DNA of 64,000 nt from JADHMP01 sp964386915 (lineage in GTDB: Bacteria; Bacteroidota; Bacteroidia; Flavobacteriales; Flavobacteriaceae), in assembly GCA_964386915.1 (NCBI GenBank), contig CAYLUQ010000002.1:102172-166171 (forward strand), in the 5' to 3' direction. The notes under the pieces are model-generated. The model did no database searches, was not told the origin of the DNA, and saw only the letters and a program-made list of their open reading frames with translations. A program made the position numbers and the translations under genes. Of the stretch, positions 41,780-50,535 are shown one piece after another. Position 1 is the stretch's first letter; every line of letters starts with the position of its first letter.

Positions 41780-44231
41780 CAACAGCTTGTTTAAAAGCCT
41801 TCTGTTTCTTCCAATCAAAATCGGAAGGCTTTTCTTTTTTTTGATGCTCATAATCCTTAAAAGTTATGGGCTTTTCGCACAACAATGCAACTATACTTTA
41901 ACGGGAAAAGTAACCGATTTACACGATAATGATCCCATTGCTGGAGCGGTTCTACAGCTAGAGCCTTTGGGCACCTTTAAGATGACCGATAGTCTTGGGT
42001 TTTATTTTTTTGATCAGCTTTGTGCAGGCAAATATGAACTCATAGTTGCACACCCTTCTTGCGATACCATTCGAAAAAAAGTTTTAGTTCGCAATCATGT
42101 CCATATTCCCATAGCACTAGAGCACCACATAGATGCTTTAGAAGAAGTGATTGTGGTGGACAGTAAGCAAAAAAAAATAACGCAAAGTGTAGCCACCCAG
42201 CAACTAACAGCTGCACAATTGACGCGTTACAGTAGCCAAGATTTAGCCTCAGCTCTTAAAAACATAAGCGGAGTGACTACCCTAAAAACAGGAACTGGAA
42301 TTGCCAAACCTATGGTGCATGGCCTGTATGGGAGCCGAATTGGAATTGTTCGCAATGGGATGCGTTTGCGTGATCAAGAATGGGGTGCAGACCACGCACC
42401 CACAGTAGATCTCAATGCCTTTGATCAAGTAGAATTAGTGAAAGGAGCAGCTGTTTTGCAATATGGGGGAGACACCCCAGGCGGATTAGTAGTCATGTCA
42501 ACTTCTAGAAGACTTCCCAAGGACAGTTTATTTGGTAAAATGATTACCACCGGGGCTTCCAATGGAAGGGGAGGAGCGTGGGCCGGACAACTCCAAAGGA
42601 CATCTTCCAATGGAAATTTTATCAAATTGCAAAGTAGTCTGAAGCGATTTGGTGATTTTGAGGCGCCTAAATATGTGCTTTCAAATACAGGTTTGCAACA
42701 ACAGCATTTTTTAGTAGAACTTGGCCGTACCAAAATCACAAAAGGCTGGGACGCGGGCTATTCCTATTTTTCAAATCGAATTGGCATACTTCGGGCGGCT
42801 CACATTGGTAATGTTTCCGATCTTGCCCGAGCCTTGGCAAGTGACACCCCTTTGCGAATCAATCCGTTTACTTATGCTATTGGGGCTCCCCAGCAAAAAA
42901 GTAGCCATCAAACACTAACCTTTCATGCCTTTCAATGGTTTAGTGATACGTTTAAGGGAAATCTTGATTATAATTTCCAACACAATCATCGGTATGAATT
43001 TGATGTAAGAAGGGGCAATAGAAGTGATCAATCGGCAGTAGATTTGCGTTTAAAAGGACATGAACTTACCACTCATTTTGTTTGGATTCCCAATGGATTT
43101 TGGGATTTAAATTTTGGTGTTTCTGGTTTATGGCAAGATCATTTTGCCAATCCTACCACTGGCGTAAAGCGGTTGATTCCAGACTATTTAAAATACCAAG
43201 CAGGAGGCTTTGTGACGCTTACCCAAAAGCAAGTAAACAAGCTCAAAGTAGAAACTGGACTTCGTTGGGATTATGTGTTTTGGGATGCTCAAAAATATTA
43301 TAATCAATCCCTTTGGCAAGAGCGCAACTACGCCACTTTATATAGCAACTTTGTTCAAAAAGAATTTAGTAATCAAATTTTAGTACGTCCACAATTAGGA
43401 TTTTCAAATTGGGCCTATCATATGGGTGCTACACTAGATTGGCATCCTCAATGGGAAAGTTCTTTTAGCTTTATTCAATCTCAAAGAGCTCCCAATGCTG
43501 CTGAACTTTTTAGTGATGGGCTGCACCATTCATTGGCTACCATAGAGCGCGGGGCTTTAGACCTTGCCCAAGAAACCATTCGAAAAATGCTGTTTCAAAC
43601 CAGCTACACTGCTGATAAGGCTCAGTGGCAAATAAGTGCTCATTATGCCCACCTTTTGAACTACATCTATATAGCTCCCACTACAATAGAACAAACCATT
43701 CGAGGTGCTTTTCCCGTTTGGCAATATACTTCCACAGAAGCAAGGATTTGGGGATTAGACGCCGATCTTTCGTACCAATTCAATGCCCAAATCGGTTTTT
43801 CAGCAAGTGCTTCTTGGTTGCGGGGTTGGGATTTAGAAAAGGAAGACTATTTGATTACTATTCCCCCTGTTAACCTCTATCAAAATTGGCATTACAAACC
43901 CCTCCGGTGGAAACGCTTGAATTTTTTTACTGAAATTGACTTGGTGGGAGCTCAAAACCGTTTTCCAGATACAAATTTCACTATTGATTTACTCACCAAT
44001 GAAGGCTCGGTTACCAAAGGTATTGATGTGAGCACACCACCACCCGCCTATGGTTTGGTTGATTTTGGAGTCACTCTTTTTTTGAGTACATTAGTACCCG
44101 AAAACAATATACTAACAATAACATGCTCCAATCTCTTGAATACCCAATACCGAGACTATTTAGATAGAATGCGATTTTATGCCGATGCTATGGGGCGTTC
44201 TATTCAAGTGCAATGGGCCTATAAATTTTAA
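41772..44231 (+). CDS. TonB-dependent outer-membrane receptor with carboxypeptidase-like N-terminal domain
   Basis: The protein has 819 residues. After a long basic signal region ending GLFAQQ, residues about 40-120 are a carboxypeptidase-regulatory-like domain (LTGKVTDLHDNDPIAGAVLQLEPLG). The plug (QDLASALKNISGVTTLKTGTGIAKPMVHGLYGSRIGIVRNGMRL, and VELVKGAAVLQYGGDTPGGLVVM) and a 22-strand-type barrel follow, ending in the aromatic terminus VQWAYKF. The substrate cannot be read from sequence. The plug form with MVHGLYGSRI is shared with metal and siderophore receptors. It is coupled to the lipoprotein upstream. Confidence 0.9.
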   Translation: MSNNSLFKSLLFLPIKIGRLFFFLMLIILKSYGLFAQQCNYTLTGKVTDLHDNDPIAGAVLQLEPLGTFKMTDSLGFYFFDQLCAGKYELIVAHPSCDTIRKKVLVRNHVHIPIALEHHIDALEEVIVVDSKQKKITQSVATQQLTAAQLTRYSSQDLASALKNISGVTTLKTGTGIAKPMVHGLYGSRIGIVRNGMRLRDQEWGADHAPTVDLNAFDQVELVKGAAVLQYGGDTPGGLVVMSTSRRLPKDSLFGKMITTGASNGRGGAWAGQLQRTSSNGNFIKLQSSLKRFGDFEAPKYVLSNTGLQQQHFLVELGRTKITKGWDAGYSYFSNRIGILRAAHIGNVSDLARALASDTPLRINPFTYAIGAPQQKSSHQTLTFHAFQWFSDTFKGNLDYNFQHNHRYEFDVRRGNRSDQSAVDLRLKGHELTTHFVWIPNGFWDLNFGVSGLWQDHFANPTTGVKRLIPDYLKYQAGGFVTLTQKQVNKLKVETGLRWDYVFWDAQKYYNQSLWQERNYATLYSNFVQKEFSNQILVRPQLGFSNWAYHMGATLDWHPQWESSFSFIQSQRAPNAAELFSDGLHHSLATIERGALDLAQETIRKMLFQTSYTADKAQWQISAHYAHLLNYIYIAPTTIEQTIRGAFPVWQYTSTEARIWGLDADLSYQFNAQIGFSASASWLRGWDLEKEDYLITIPPVNLYQNWHYKPLRWKRLNFFTEIDLVGAQNRFPDTNFTIDLLTNEGSVTKGIDVSTPPPAYGLVDFGVTLFLSTLVPENNILTITCSNLLNTQYRDYLDRMRFYADAMGRSIQVQWAYKF

Positions 44232-44235
44232 CAAA

Positions 44236-44907
44236 TTGGTTTCCAAAAGCAACTTTCCTTGGCTTTTCTCAATATTAATTTTTAGTAGTCTCGATCTGTT
44301 TTTTTGGGCAACAGATATGGCTTCCTATAGATTGGGAACCTTACCGTTTTTAATCCCTCTTTTTGGGGGTCTTTTTTGGGAAACACTAAAGAGAGAGCAG
44401 TCTCTAATGTTGGCATTGTTGTTTTGCTGGGTCGGAGATGTGCTCTTGCTGCATGATACCAATCACCTACTTCAAATTTTAAGCGTGAGCAGCTACCTTA
44501 TGGCTCAATTCTTATTTATAGATGTTTTGTTAAAAAGAATAAACGTCTTTTCTGGGAGCTCCTTTTTTATGGGGATTCTCTTTTTTGGAGCCTATCTCAT
44601 CATTTTCTTCAGTCATATTTATTCCTATTTAGAAGACATGAAATTTATTGGTCTAGCTTATGGATTTACGTTGAGTTTTTTGGGCTGTCTCTCTATTATG
44701 CGTTTTTTTCAACACCAAACTTGGAAACGGTTTAGCCTGTTTTTAGGGGTGCTGCTATTTTCAGGAAGAGACGTGATGCTCACCTACAACAAATATTTTT
44801 TTGATTATGATTATTTTATTCTTGGAATAGGACTTACCTATCCCATTGCCTTATTCTTTATCCTCGCCTACTTTAGGCAATCCAATCAGCTCAAATCTGA
44901 ACCTTAA
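44236..44907 (+). CDS. YhhN-family (lysoplasmalogenase-like) membrane protein, first copy
   Basis: The protein has about 224 residues from a TTG at 44236. An ATG at 44179 inside the receptor gene is the alternative. Seven or eight membrane helices carry YhhN motifs: LLFCWVGDVLLLHD, VLLFSGRDVMLTYNKYFFDYDYFILGIGLTYPIALFFIL. The paired acidic residues in the WVGDVLL and GRDVML segments are the likely catalytic sites. TMEM86/YhhN proteins cleave lysoplasmalogen. Bacterial roles are mostly untested. A second copy follows. Confidence 0.75.
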   Translation: MVSKSNFPWLFSILIFSSLDLFFWATDMASYRLGTLPFLIPLFGGLFWETLKREQSLMLALLFCWVGDVLLLHDTNHLLQILSVSSYLMAQFLFIDVLLKRINVFSGSSFFMGILFFGAYLIIFFSHIYSYLEDMKFIGLAYGFTLSFLGCLSIMRFFQHQTWKRFSLFLGVLLFSGRDVMLTYNKYFFDYDYFILGIGLTYPIALFFILAYFRQSNQLKSEP

Positions 44908-45012
44908 TGCCTTTTCAAAATGCCGCAACAACAGTTCTAGTTAACCGCATTGTTTATTCTACTTATATTATGTGAAATTTATGCGTATTGCAAAACCCCT
45001 AAATTTACTTAC

Positions 45013-45684
45013 ATGACTACAAGCAACTTAAAAAGCGGAACTATTGTTTTATGTCTTCTTGTCTTTATAGCCGACACGTTCTTTAGAGTTCAACAGGCAG
45101 AAACCATTCGATTTTTTTCAAAACCCATGATCATCCTAAGCCTCTATTTATATTATTGGGTTCGAGTGAACAAGCGCAAAATAATATTTGAGCTTGCCCT
45201 ATTCTCAAATCTTATTGCAGATATCTTCTTTTTGTTTGACCTCAAAAGTGATCTTATTTTAGCTTTGGCTATTTTCTTTTTTGGTTTTGCACACCTAGTT
45301 TATGCAATTTTAGTTTTGCAAATGATAACCAGCTCAAAGCGATATACCTACTTAATGGGCATCTTGTTTTTTGGTTCCTACGCCCTAATTTATTTTCGTC
45401 AATCGTTTTCTAAATTTGATCAAATTGCTGTTCTGGTGTATCTCTATGCCTTTATTGAAATTTTTTTCGGAACCATATGTTTTGTCTATTTTTTTCAAAA
45501 AATTGGTTGGCAACGATTTTCAATTCTCGCCGCCACCCTGTTATTTTTCGTTTCAGACATCTTAACCGGCTATAATAATTTTCTCTTTGAGTCACATTTT
45601 TTTACCTATGGCATAGGAATTGCATATTGCTTGGGTCAATTTTTAGTTGTCCAATTTTTTACTACCAAATATGCGGTTTCCTAG
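45013..45684 (+). CDS. YhhN-family membrane protein, second copy
   Basis: The protein has 223 residues from the ATG at 45013. The frame could begin at 44950, but that adds a stretch with no leader character. It has the same helix pattern as the previous gene: LFSNLIADIFFLFDLK, ILFFGSYALIYFRQSF and ATLLFFVSDILTGYNNFLFESHFFTYGIGIAYCLGQFLVVQFF. The conserved Asp residues are again present. It is a tandem paralogue, diverged enough to be an old duplication. It overlaps the start of the next gene. Confidence 0.72.
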   Translation: MTTSNLKSGTIVLCLLVFIADTFFRVQQAETIRFFSKPMIILSLYLYYWVRVNKRKIIFELALFSNLIADIFFLFDLKSDLILALAIFFFGFAHLVYAILVLQMITSSKRYTYLMGILFFGSYALIYFRQSFSKFDQIAVLVYLYAFIEIFFGTICFVYFFQKIGWQRFSILAATLLFFVSDILTGYNNFLFESHFFTYGIGIAYCLGQFLVVQFFTTKYAVS

Positions 45685-46243
45685 CTTCTTTTTAGCCTTG
45701 ATTTATTTTGTAGGATTAACTTTTATGCATGCACAAGAAGAAGACTATGAAGAAGAAATTTTTTATGAAGATGTTTCTAAAGATCCCTCCAAAGAAGGGC
45801 AATGGGCCTTTGTGCAAGAGTTGTTATATACCGCCGGCTTTATGCCCGATAAAGTTGAAATTTATCAAAGTTTACCCAACAATGCACGCGTATATCGAAT
45901 AACCCTCGATTCTATTACGGGGGGATTTTTGTTTGTTCGCTGGGACAAAGAAAAGAAAGAGCATTATATATCCAATAAAATGATTAATCCCGGTTGGTAT
46001 TATAATCTTAAAGCCGCCCGTGAAATTATGCGTAAACAAACCAATAAAGCCAGTTTCTCTAAGGAAGATATGGCGCTGCAAGCAGAAGATCAAATCCAAA
46101 TAACCCCTGAGGAACTAGAAGAAATACGTTCTGTGTTTAATGAAAATCAATTCATAAAAGATTCTATCGCACGCGAGCAAAAGAAACTTGAACTGGAAAA
46201 AATCCAAAAAAAAGAAGCGCGAAAGGAAGGCAAAAAAAACTAA
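45671..46243 (+). CDS. Secreted acidic/charged protein of unknown function
   Basis: The protein has 190 residues from the ATG at 45671, where a clean signal peptide begins (MRFPSFFLALIYFVGLTFMHAQ). The mature start is very acidic (EEDYEEEIFYEDV). A globular segment follows with FVQELLYTAGFMPDKVEIYQSLPNNARVYRITLDSITGGFLFVRWDK. A charged helical tail ends KKLELEKIQKKEARKEGKKN. I do not recognise it. It is convergent with the Rieske gene (4-base overlap). Confidence 0.6.
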   Translation: MRFPSFFLALIYFVGLTFMHAQEEDYEEEIFYEDVSKDPSKEGQWAFVQELLYTAGFMPDKVEIYQSLPNNARVYRITLDSITGGFLFVRWDKEKKEHYISNKMINPGWYYNLKAAREIMRKQTNKASFSKEDMALQAEDQIQITPEELEEIRSVFNENQFIKDSIAREQKKLELEKIQKKEARKEGKKN

Positions 46244-46674
46244 CCTATGGTGAGTTTATTTCCTTCTAATTTGGTGTTATAACACTGCAACATGCCATCA
46301 CAGCTGTTAGAATAGCTATTGTTGTGATAGGAACACGTAAATTGAGTTCCATCAAAAGACCACCCATCTCTGTTGCCTTGATGGGGACAGGCATTGTTGA
46401 ATGCTCTAATCACAGTTTCACTAACACGCACCAACAATAGGTTTTGTGCTCTGTAGTTCATCCAGCCCCCAACTTCCTTTAAATTACTAAAAGCAGATCC
46501 ACTGATATCGAGCGTTAGTGGATTTTCAGTTGTGGGCGCAGGAATATTGGCATATTCATTATCATCATCATCATCGTCGTCGGAGCTACAAGCTGCGGCT
46601 AGTGGCACTCCCAAAACAGATAATACAACGGGTGCACATGCTGTTTTTAAAAAGGATCTTCTATCGTCTTTCAT
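46240..46674 (-). CDS. Tat-exported Rieske [2Fe-2S] lipoprotein
   Basis: The start is ATG 46674 (144 residues), giving a twin-arginine leader DRRSFLKTACAPVVLSVLG and lipobox LAAAC (Cys29). A longer frame to 46722 is hydrophobic junk. A run of seven Asp forms the linker. The Rieske cluster ligands are C96-P-H98 (ACPHQG) and C114-S-Y-H117 (CSYHNNSY), and two more cysteines (SNSCDGMLQC) follow the second motif. It likely carries electrons in the periplasm, tethered to a membrane. The partner is unknown. A weak -7 (TATCTTTA) lies upstream. Confidence 0.85.
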   Translation of the reverse strand: MKDDRRSFLKTACAPVVLSVLGVPLAAACSSDDDDDDDNEYANIPAPTTENPLTLDISGSAFSNLKEVGGWMNYRAQNLLLVRVSETVIRAFNNACPHQGNRDGWSFDGTQFTCSYHNNSYSNSCDGMLQCYNTKLEGNKLTIG

Positions 46675-46748
46675 AAGGTAAAGATATATAATGTTTAATA
46701 AAAAATAAAAATAATTAAACAATAATTACATTAAAGCAACTAGAATCG

Positions 46749-46756
46749 TATTTTTG
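46749..46756 (+). promoter_or_regulatory. -7 box for the second TonB receptor gene
   Basis: TATTTTTG is an exact match ending only 4 bases before the ATG at 46761. The transcript should be leaderless. Confidence 0.6.
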
Positions 46757-46760
46757 TAAG

Positions 46761-49121
46761 ATGAAAAAATTGCTATTTCTATTTTTATTTTCCCTATCTC
46801 TTCACGCCCAAAATACCGGTGATTTAAGCGGTAGGATTATAGATTTACAATCTCAACAGCCACTAGAAGGAGCTACTGTGGTTTTAGAGGGAACCACCTT
46901 AGGGGTTATAACAGATGCTGAAGGGTATTTTACCTTTGAAAGCATACCTACTCAAACTTATAATGTATTGGTAAGCTATTTGGGCTATGAAAGCCAAACG
47001 CTCTATAACATCATTGTAACGTCCATTGGTAATAGGCCCCTCTTTTTTGAAATGGAAGAAGTTGCAGAAGGATTAGAAGAGGTTGTGGTGCGTCAAAGTC
47101 CTTTTCGCGCTTCTCGGGACACGCCTTTATCAACGCAAAGTTTTTCAGCCGTCGAAATAGAAACCTACCCAGGAGGAAATAATGACATTACTAAGGTGGT
47201 GCAAAGCATGCCAGGAATTTCACCCTCTATAGGCGGATTTCGAAACGACATTATCATTCGCGGGGGTGCGCCCAATGAAACGGTCTATTATCTCGATGGA
47301 ATTGAAATTCCAAACATCAATCATTTTGCTACCCAAGGAAGTGCCGGAGGGCCCGTTGGAATGGTCAATGTGGCCTTTGTGCGAGAAGTAACCCTATCGA
47401 GTTCGGCCTTTGGAGCGGAATATGACAACCCTCTTTCAGGTGTGCTAGCTTTTGAGCAACGGGAGGGAGATCCGAATGGTTTTGGTGGCAATTTTCGTTT
47501 TGGAGCCAGTGAAGCGGCCCTCACTTTGGAAGGACCCTTGTTTAGAAAAAATACTGAAGAGCCTGCCAAAACTACCTTTTTGTTTTCGGTTCGAAGAAGT
47601 TATCTTCAATTTTTATTTGAGTTGATAGGGTTACCTATTCGACCAGATTATTGGGATTTTCAATGGAAAATAAAACATCAAATTGATGCTTACAATAGCT
47701 TGACCTTTTTAGGCATTGGTGCCATAGACGATTTTTCTGTTAAGCCACCCGATAGCTTTGATGCTGAGCAACAAGCTACCCTAGAACAAGTTCCCATTAT
47801 AGACCAAAGAAGCATAACTACAGGGCTGTCTTGGAAACGAAATTATAAAAATGGAAAAGGCTTTATGACCACGGCCCTAAGCACTAATAAGTTAGACAAC
47901 AGCTTTTACCGCTATCGTGACAATACCAAAAAGGAGGGTATCATTTTTCAAAATGAATCTTATGAATGGGAAACCAAACTTCGTTTTCAAGCCACGCAAT
48001 TTGTCAATCGGTGGAAATGGTCAACCGGTTTCAATATTCAAAATTCAAGCTACCTAAATGAATCTGTTTTTAAGGAGCAATTTTTAGATTTAAAGTATAG
48101 CACAGATTTTAATTTCCTAAAATATGGTTTGTTTATCAAAGGATCGAGAAAGTTCTTTAGCGAACGCCTAGACCTCACCTTGGGGCTTCGCACTGATGGA
48201 GATAGTTTTACAACTGGGTCTACGCTATTGGACAACCTTTCTCCTCGTGTTGCATTTTCCTATGCACTAACCGAAGATCAGCAATGGAAATTCAATGCCT
48301 CCTTAGGGCGCTATTTTAAAATTCCAACCTATACTATGTTAGGGTTTCAAAATCAAAGTGGAAGGTTTGTCAATCAAGAAGCCTCTTACACCCGTAGTGA
48401 TCATTATGTAGCTGGCTTAGAATATAATCTAACACCTGCTTCACGTATTACAGTTGAAGGATTTTTAAAACAATATGCTCAATATCCTGTCTCTGTTCAA
48501 GACGGTGTTTCTTTGGCCAACAAAGGAGGTGGTTTTGAAGTGTTAGGCAATGAAGCAATAGTGTCGGAAGGTGAGGGGGAGTCCTCAGGAGTTGAATTGC
48601 TGTTTCAACAAAAACTGGCTAAAAAGTTTTATGGCGTTTTAGCCTACACCTATTTTTTCAGTGAATTTTCAGACCTAGCAGGGGTGTTTAGACCTTCTGT
48701 TTGGGATAGCCGTCATCTCATTTCTTTTTCAGGAGGCTACAAATTGCCAAAAAACTGGGAGTTGAGTGCCCGATGGCGTTTTGCCGGAAAAAACCCCTAT
48801 GTGCCCACCGATGTGGCCGCAAGTGCTTTGGCCTATCCCGAAATTATTCTAGATTATGATCGTTTGGGTGAAGTCAAATTAGATCCTTTTAATCAGGCCG
48901 ATATCCGAATTGACAAGAAATGGAATTTTAAAAATTTGTCCTTTAACCTCTATTTTGAAGTGCAAAACTTTTTGGCTCAACCCAATCCCTCTCCAGAAGA
49001 ATATGGACTTAGTCGGGATGTGGATGGAAACATTATTACGCCACGTTCGTTGGTGTTAGTCAATACAACTGAAGGAAACAACACGCCGTTACCTTCCTTT
49101 GGTTTTGTGCTCTATTTCTAA
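46761..49121 (+). CDS. TonB-dependent outer-membrane receptor with carboxypeptidase-like N-terminal domain (second)
   Basis: The protein has 786 residues. The signal peptide is LLFLFLFSLSLHAQ. The N-terminal LSGRIIDLQSQQPLEGATVVLEGTTLGVITDAEGYF domain is followed by the plug (NDITKVVQSMPGISPSIGGFRNDIIIRGGAPNETVYYLDGIEIPNINHFATQGSAGGPVGMVN) and the barrel, ending in the aromatic-terminated PSFGFVLYF. The plug carries the pattern IRGGxPxExxYYLDGIEI common in flavobacterial receptors. It stands alone without a SusD partner, so glycan uptake of the SusCD kind is unlikely. It is convergent with rimM (4-base overlap). Confidence 0.92.
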   Translation: MKKLLFLFLFSLSLHAQNTGDLSGRIIDLQSQQPLEGATVVLEGTTLGVITDAEGYFTFESIPTQTYNVLVSYLGYESQTLYNIIVTSIGNRPLFFEMEEVAEGLEEVVVRQSPFRASRDTPLSTQSFSAVEIETYPGGNNDITKVVQSMPGISPSIGGFRNDIIIRGGAPNETVYYLDGIEIPNINHFATQGSAGGPVGMVNVAFVREVTLSSSAFGAEYDNPLSGVLAFEQREGDPNGFGGNFRFGASEAALTLEGPLFRKNTEEPAKTTFLFSVRRSYLQFLFELIGLPIRPDYWDFQWKIKHQIDAYNSLTFLGIGAIDDFSVKPPDSFDAEQQATLEQVPIIDQRSITTGLSWKRNYKNGKGFMTTALSTNKLDNSFYRYRDNTKKEGIIFQNESYEWETKLRFQATQFVNRWKWSTGFNIQNSSYLNESVFKEQFLDLKYSTDFNFLKYGLFIKGSRKFFSERLDLTLGLRTDGDSFTTGSTLLDNLSPRVAFSYALTEDQQWKFNASLGRYFKIPTYTMLGFQNQSGRFVNQEASYTRSDHYVAGLEYNLTPASRITVEGFLKQYAQYPVSVQDGVSLANKGGGFEVLGNEAIVSEGEGESSGVELLFQQKLAKKFYGVLAYTYFFSEFSDLAGVFRPSVWDSRHLISFSGGYKLPKNWELSARWRFAGKNPYVPTDVAASALAYPEIILDYDRLGEVKLDPFNQADIRIDKKWNFKNLSFNLYFEVQNFLAQPNPSPEEYGLSRDVDGNIITPRSLVLVNTTEGNNTPLPSFGFVLYF

Positions 49122-49639
49122 AAGAGATCAAGAAATCCTTCAGGCAGTTGAACGTGTAAGGTCTTTTCTTTTCGATTGACGGAAACTATAAAATCATCGT
49201 GCACCGGAATGAGGACTTCTTTATTGTTGGTTTGTTGCACCACCAATAAATCTTGCCCACTATTGTCTTGAAATCCTTTTATACGTCCTAGCGATTGTTG
49301 GTTGTGGAGTACTTCAAATTGCCTTATTTCGTGATAATAGAATTTATTTCCCTCCAAGGGGGGAAGTAATTCTAAAGGCAAATAGACCTCTTTTTTTAAT
49401 AGTTGATTAGCTTCTTGCTCACTTGTAATTCCCTCTAATTGCAGTCGTAGTAAATGACTTTTATGCAGTTTAAGAGATTCAATAAAAAAAGGGACTAAAC
49501 CTGCATCTAGGGAAATAAAAAGGGTTTTTAAAGCTGTATAGATAGCGGGGTCATTACTGTCTAATTTGAGCAGCAACTCCCCTTTAAAACTGTATTTACC
49601 GACTATAGAACCGAGATAAAAACAGTCTTCTTTCCGCAT
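49118..49639 (-). CDS. rimM: 16S rRNA processing protein RimM
   Basis: This 30S maturation factor binds S19. The 173 residues show an N-terminal RimM barrel (FYLGSIVGKYSFKGELLLKLDSNDP) and a C-terminal PRC-barrel (KFYYHEIRQFEVLHNQQSLGRIKGFQDNSGQDLLVV and VLIPVHDDFIVSVNRKEKTLHVQLPEGFLDLF). It follows rpsP by 15 bp, the normal arrangement. Confidence 0.95.
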   Translation of the reverse strand: MRKEDCFYLGSIVGKYSFKGELLLKLDSNDPAIYTALKTLFISLDAGLVPFFIESLKLHKSHLLRLQLEGITSEQEANQLLKKEVYLPLELLPPLEGNKFYYHEIRQFEVLHNQQSLGRIKGFQDNSGQDLLVVQQTNNKEVLIPVHDDFIVSVNRKEKTLHVQLPEGFLDLF

Positions 49640-49654
49640 GTAGGGAAGGGATTG

Positions 49655-50332
49655 TTATTCCTTTTCAGTAGCTTCTTCGGCACTCTCTTCTTGAGTGTCA
49701 GCGGCTGGTTCTTCAGCTACTTCTTCCTTAGCCTCTACTTCTTGGGCAGGAGCCTCTTCTGGAGCAGGAGCTTCTTCGGCGGGTGCTTCTTCAGTGGCGG
49801 GTGCTTCATCCGCAACCGCTTGGGCTTCTTCAGCTACTTCAGCTTCACCATTGCTTTCCTCGGCTGCAGCTTCTTCAACAACAGCTTCTTCAGCAGCTGC
49901 TTTGCGTTTTTCGCTAATTTCTTTTTCAGCGGCTAGACGTTCAGAACGCTCTTCCTCAGATTTTTTAGTAAGTTCGTCAACTTTGGCCTGAATTCTGGCA
50001 TTTTTATCGTCTAACCAAGCCTCAAATTTTTTATCAGCTTCTTCTTGGCTAAAAGCTCCTTTGGCAACACCACCTTGTAAATGGTGCTTAAGCATTACCC
50101 CTCTATAAGACAAAAGGGTTTTAGCTGTATTGGTGGGTTGTGCCCCATTTTCAATCCAGTATAAAGCGCGTTCCACGCTCAACTCTACAGTTGCTGGGTT
50201 GGTGTTGGGGTTATAAATTCCTAATTTTTCAAGAAATCTACCATCTCTTTTAGCACGCACATCAGCGGCAACGATCCAATAAAAAGGTTTTCCTTTTTTA
50301 CCGTGTCTTTGAAGTCTAATTTTTACCGGCAT
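49655..50332 (-). CDS. rpsP: 30S ribosomal protein S16 with long acidic C-terminal extension
   Basis: The S16 core occupies residues 1 to about 85 (MPVKIRLQRHGKKGKPFYWIVAADVRAKRDGRFLEKLGIYNPNT). A tail of about 140 residues follows, Lys-rich first and then Ala/Glu/Pro-rich (EEAPAEEAPAPEEAPAQE). The total of 225 residues is nearly three times the E. coli protein. Such tails are common in Bacteroidota S16. The leader RNA carries a GC-rich hairpin (see 50347-50363). Confidence 0.95.
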   Translation of the reverse strand: MPVKIRLQRHGKKGKPFYWIVAADVRAKRDGRFLEKLGIYNPNTNPATVELSVERALYWIENGAQPTNTAKTLLSYRGVMLKHHLQGGVAKGAFSQEEADKKFEAWLDDKNARIQAKVDELTKKSEEERSERLAAEKEISEKRKAAAEEAVVEEAAAEESNGEAEVAEEAQAVADEAPATEEAPAEEAPAPEEAPAQEVEAKEEVAEEPAADTQEESAEEATEKE

Positions 50333-50346
50333 ATCACATTAATTGT

Positions 50347-50363
50347 GAGGGTGCCCGACCCTC
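50347..50363 (-). promoter_or_regulatory. Leader hairpin upstream of rpsP
   Basis: GAGGGT and ACCCTC flank five bases. The perfect 6-bp stem lies in the transcribed leader, ending 15 bases before the rpsP ATG. It has no T tract. It could modulate translation of rpsP-rimM. Confidence 0.45.
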
Positions 50364-50387
50364 TGGTTATTAATTCTTTTAAGGCTG

Positions 50388-50395
50388 CAAATATA
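50388..50395 (-). promoter_or_regulatory. -7 box for rpsP-rimM
   Basis: The minus strand reads TATATTTG, an exact match, 55 bases before the rpsP ATG, leaving a leader of about 50 nucleotides. Confidence 0.55.
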
Positions 50396-50505
50396 TACTT
50401 TTTTTACAAGTACAATACACGGAATTAAATTTATTCAAAATTAACGGCATTATACGTTAAAGTAAACCCCTTTAATCAAAGTATTGCAGATGGAATTAAA
50501 TATTG

Positions 50506-50513
50506 TATTTTTG
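50506..50513 (+). promoter_or_regulatory. -7 box for tig-clpP-clpX
   Basis: TATTTTTG is an exact match 22 bases before the tig ATG at 50536. Confidence 0.6.
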
Positions 50514-50535
50514 CCCACTAATTTATCTAAAAAAC

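Noticed and set aside
44950..45012. Extended N-terminus of the second YhhN-like gene
   Set aside because: The extension is not hydrophobic in the family pattern, and the ATG at 45013 starts just before the first conserved helix.
49695..49991. Ala/Ser-rich plus-strand frame opposite rpsP
   Set aside because: Antisense of the Ala/Glu-rich S16 tail. No promoter or conserved feature.
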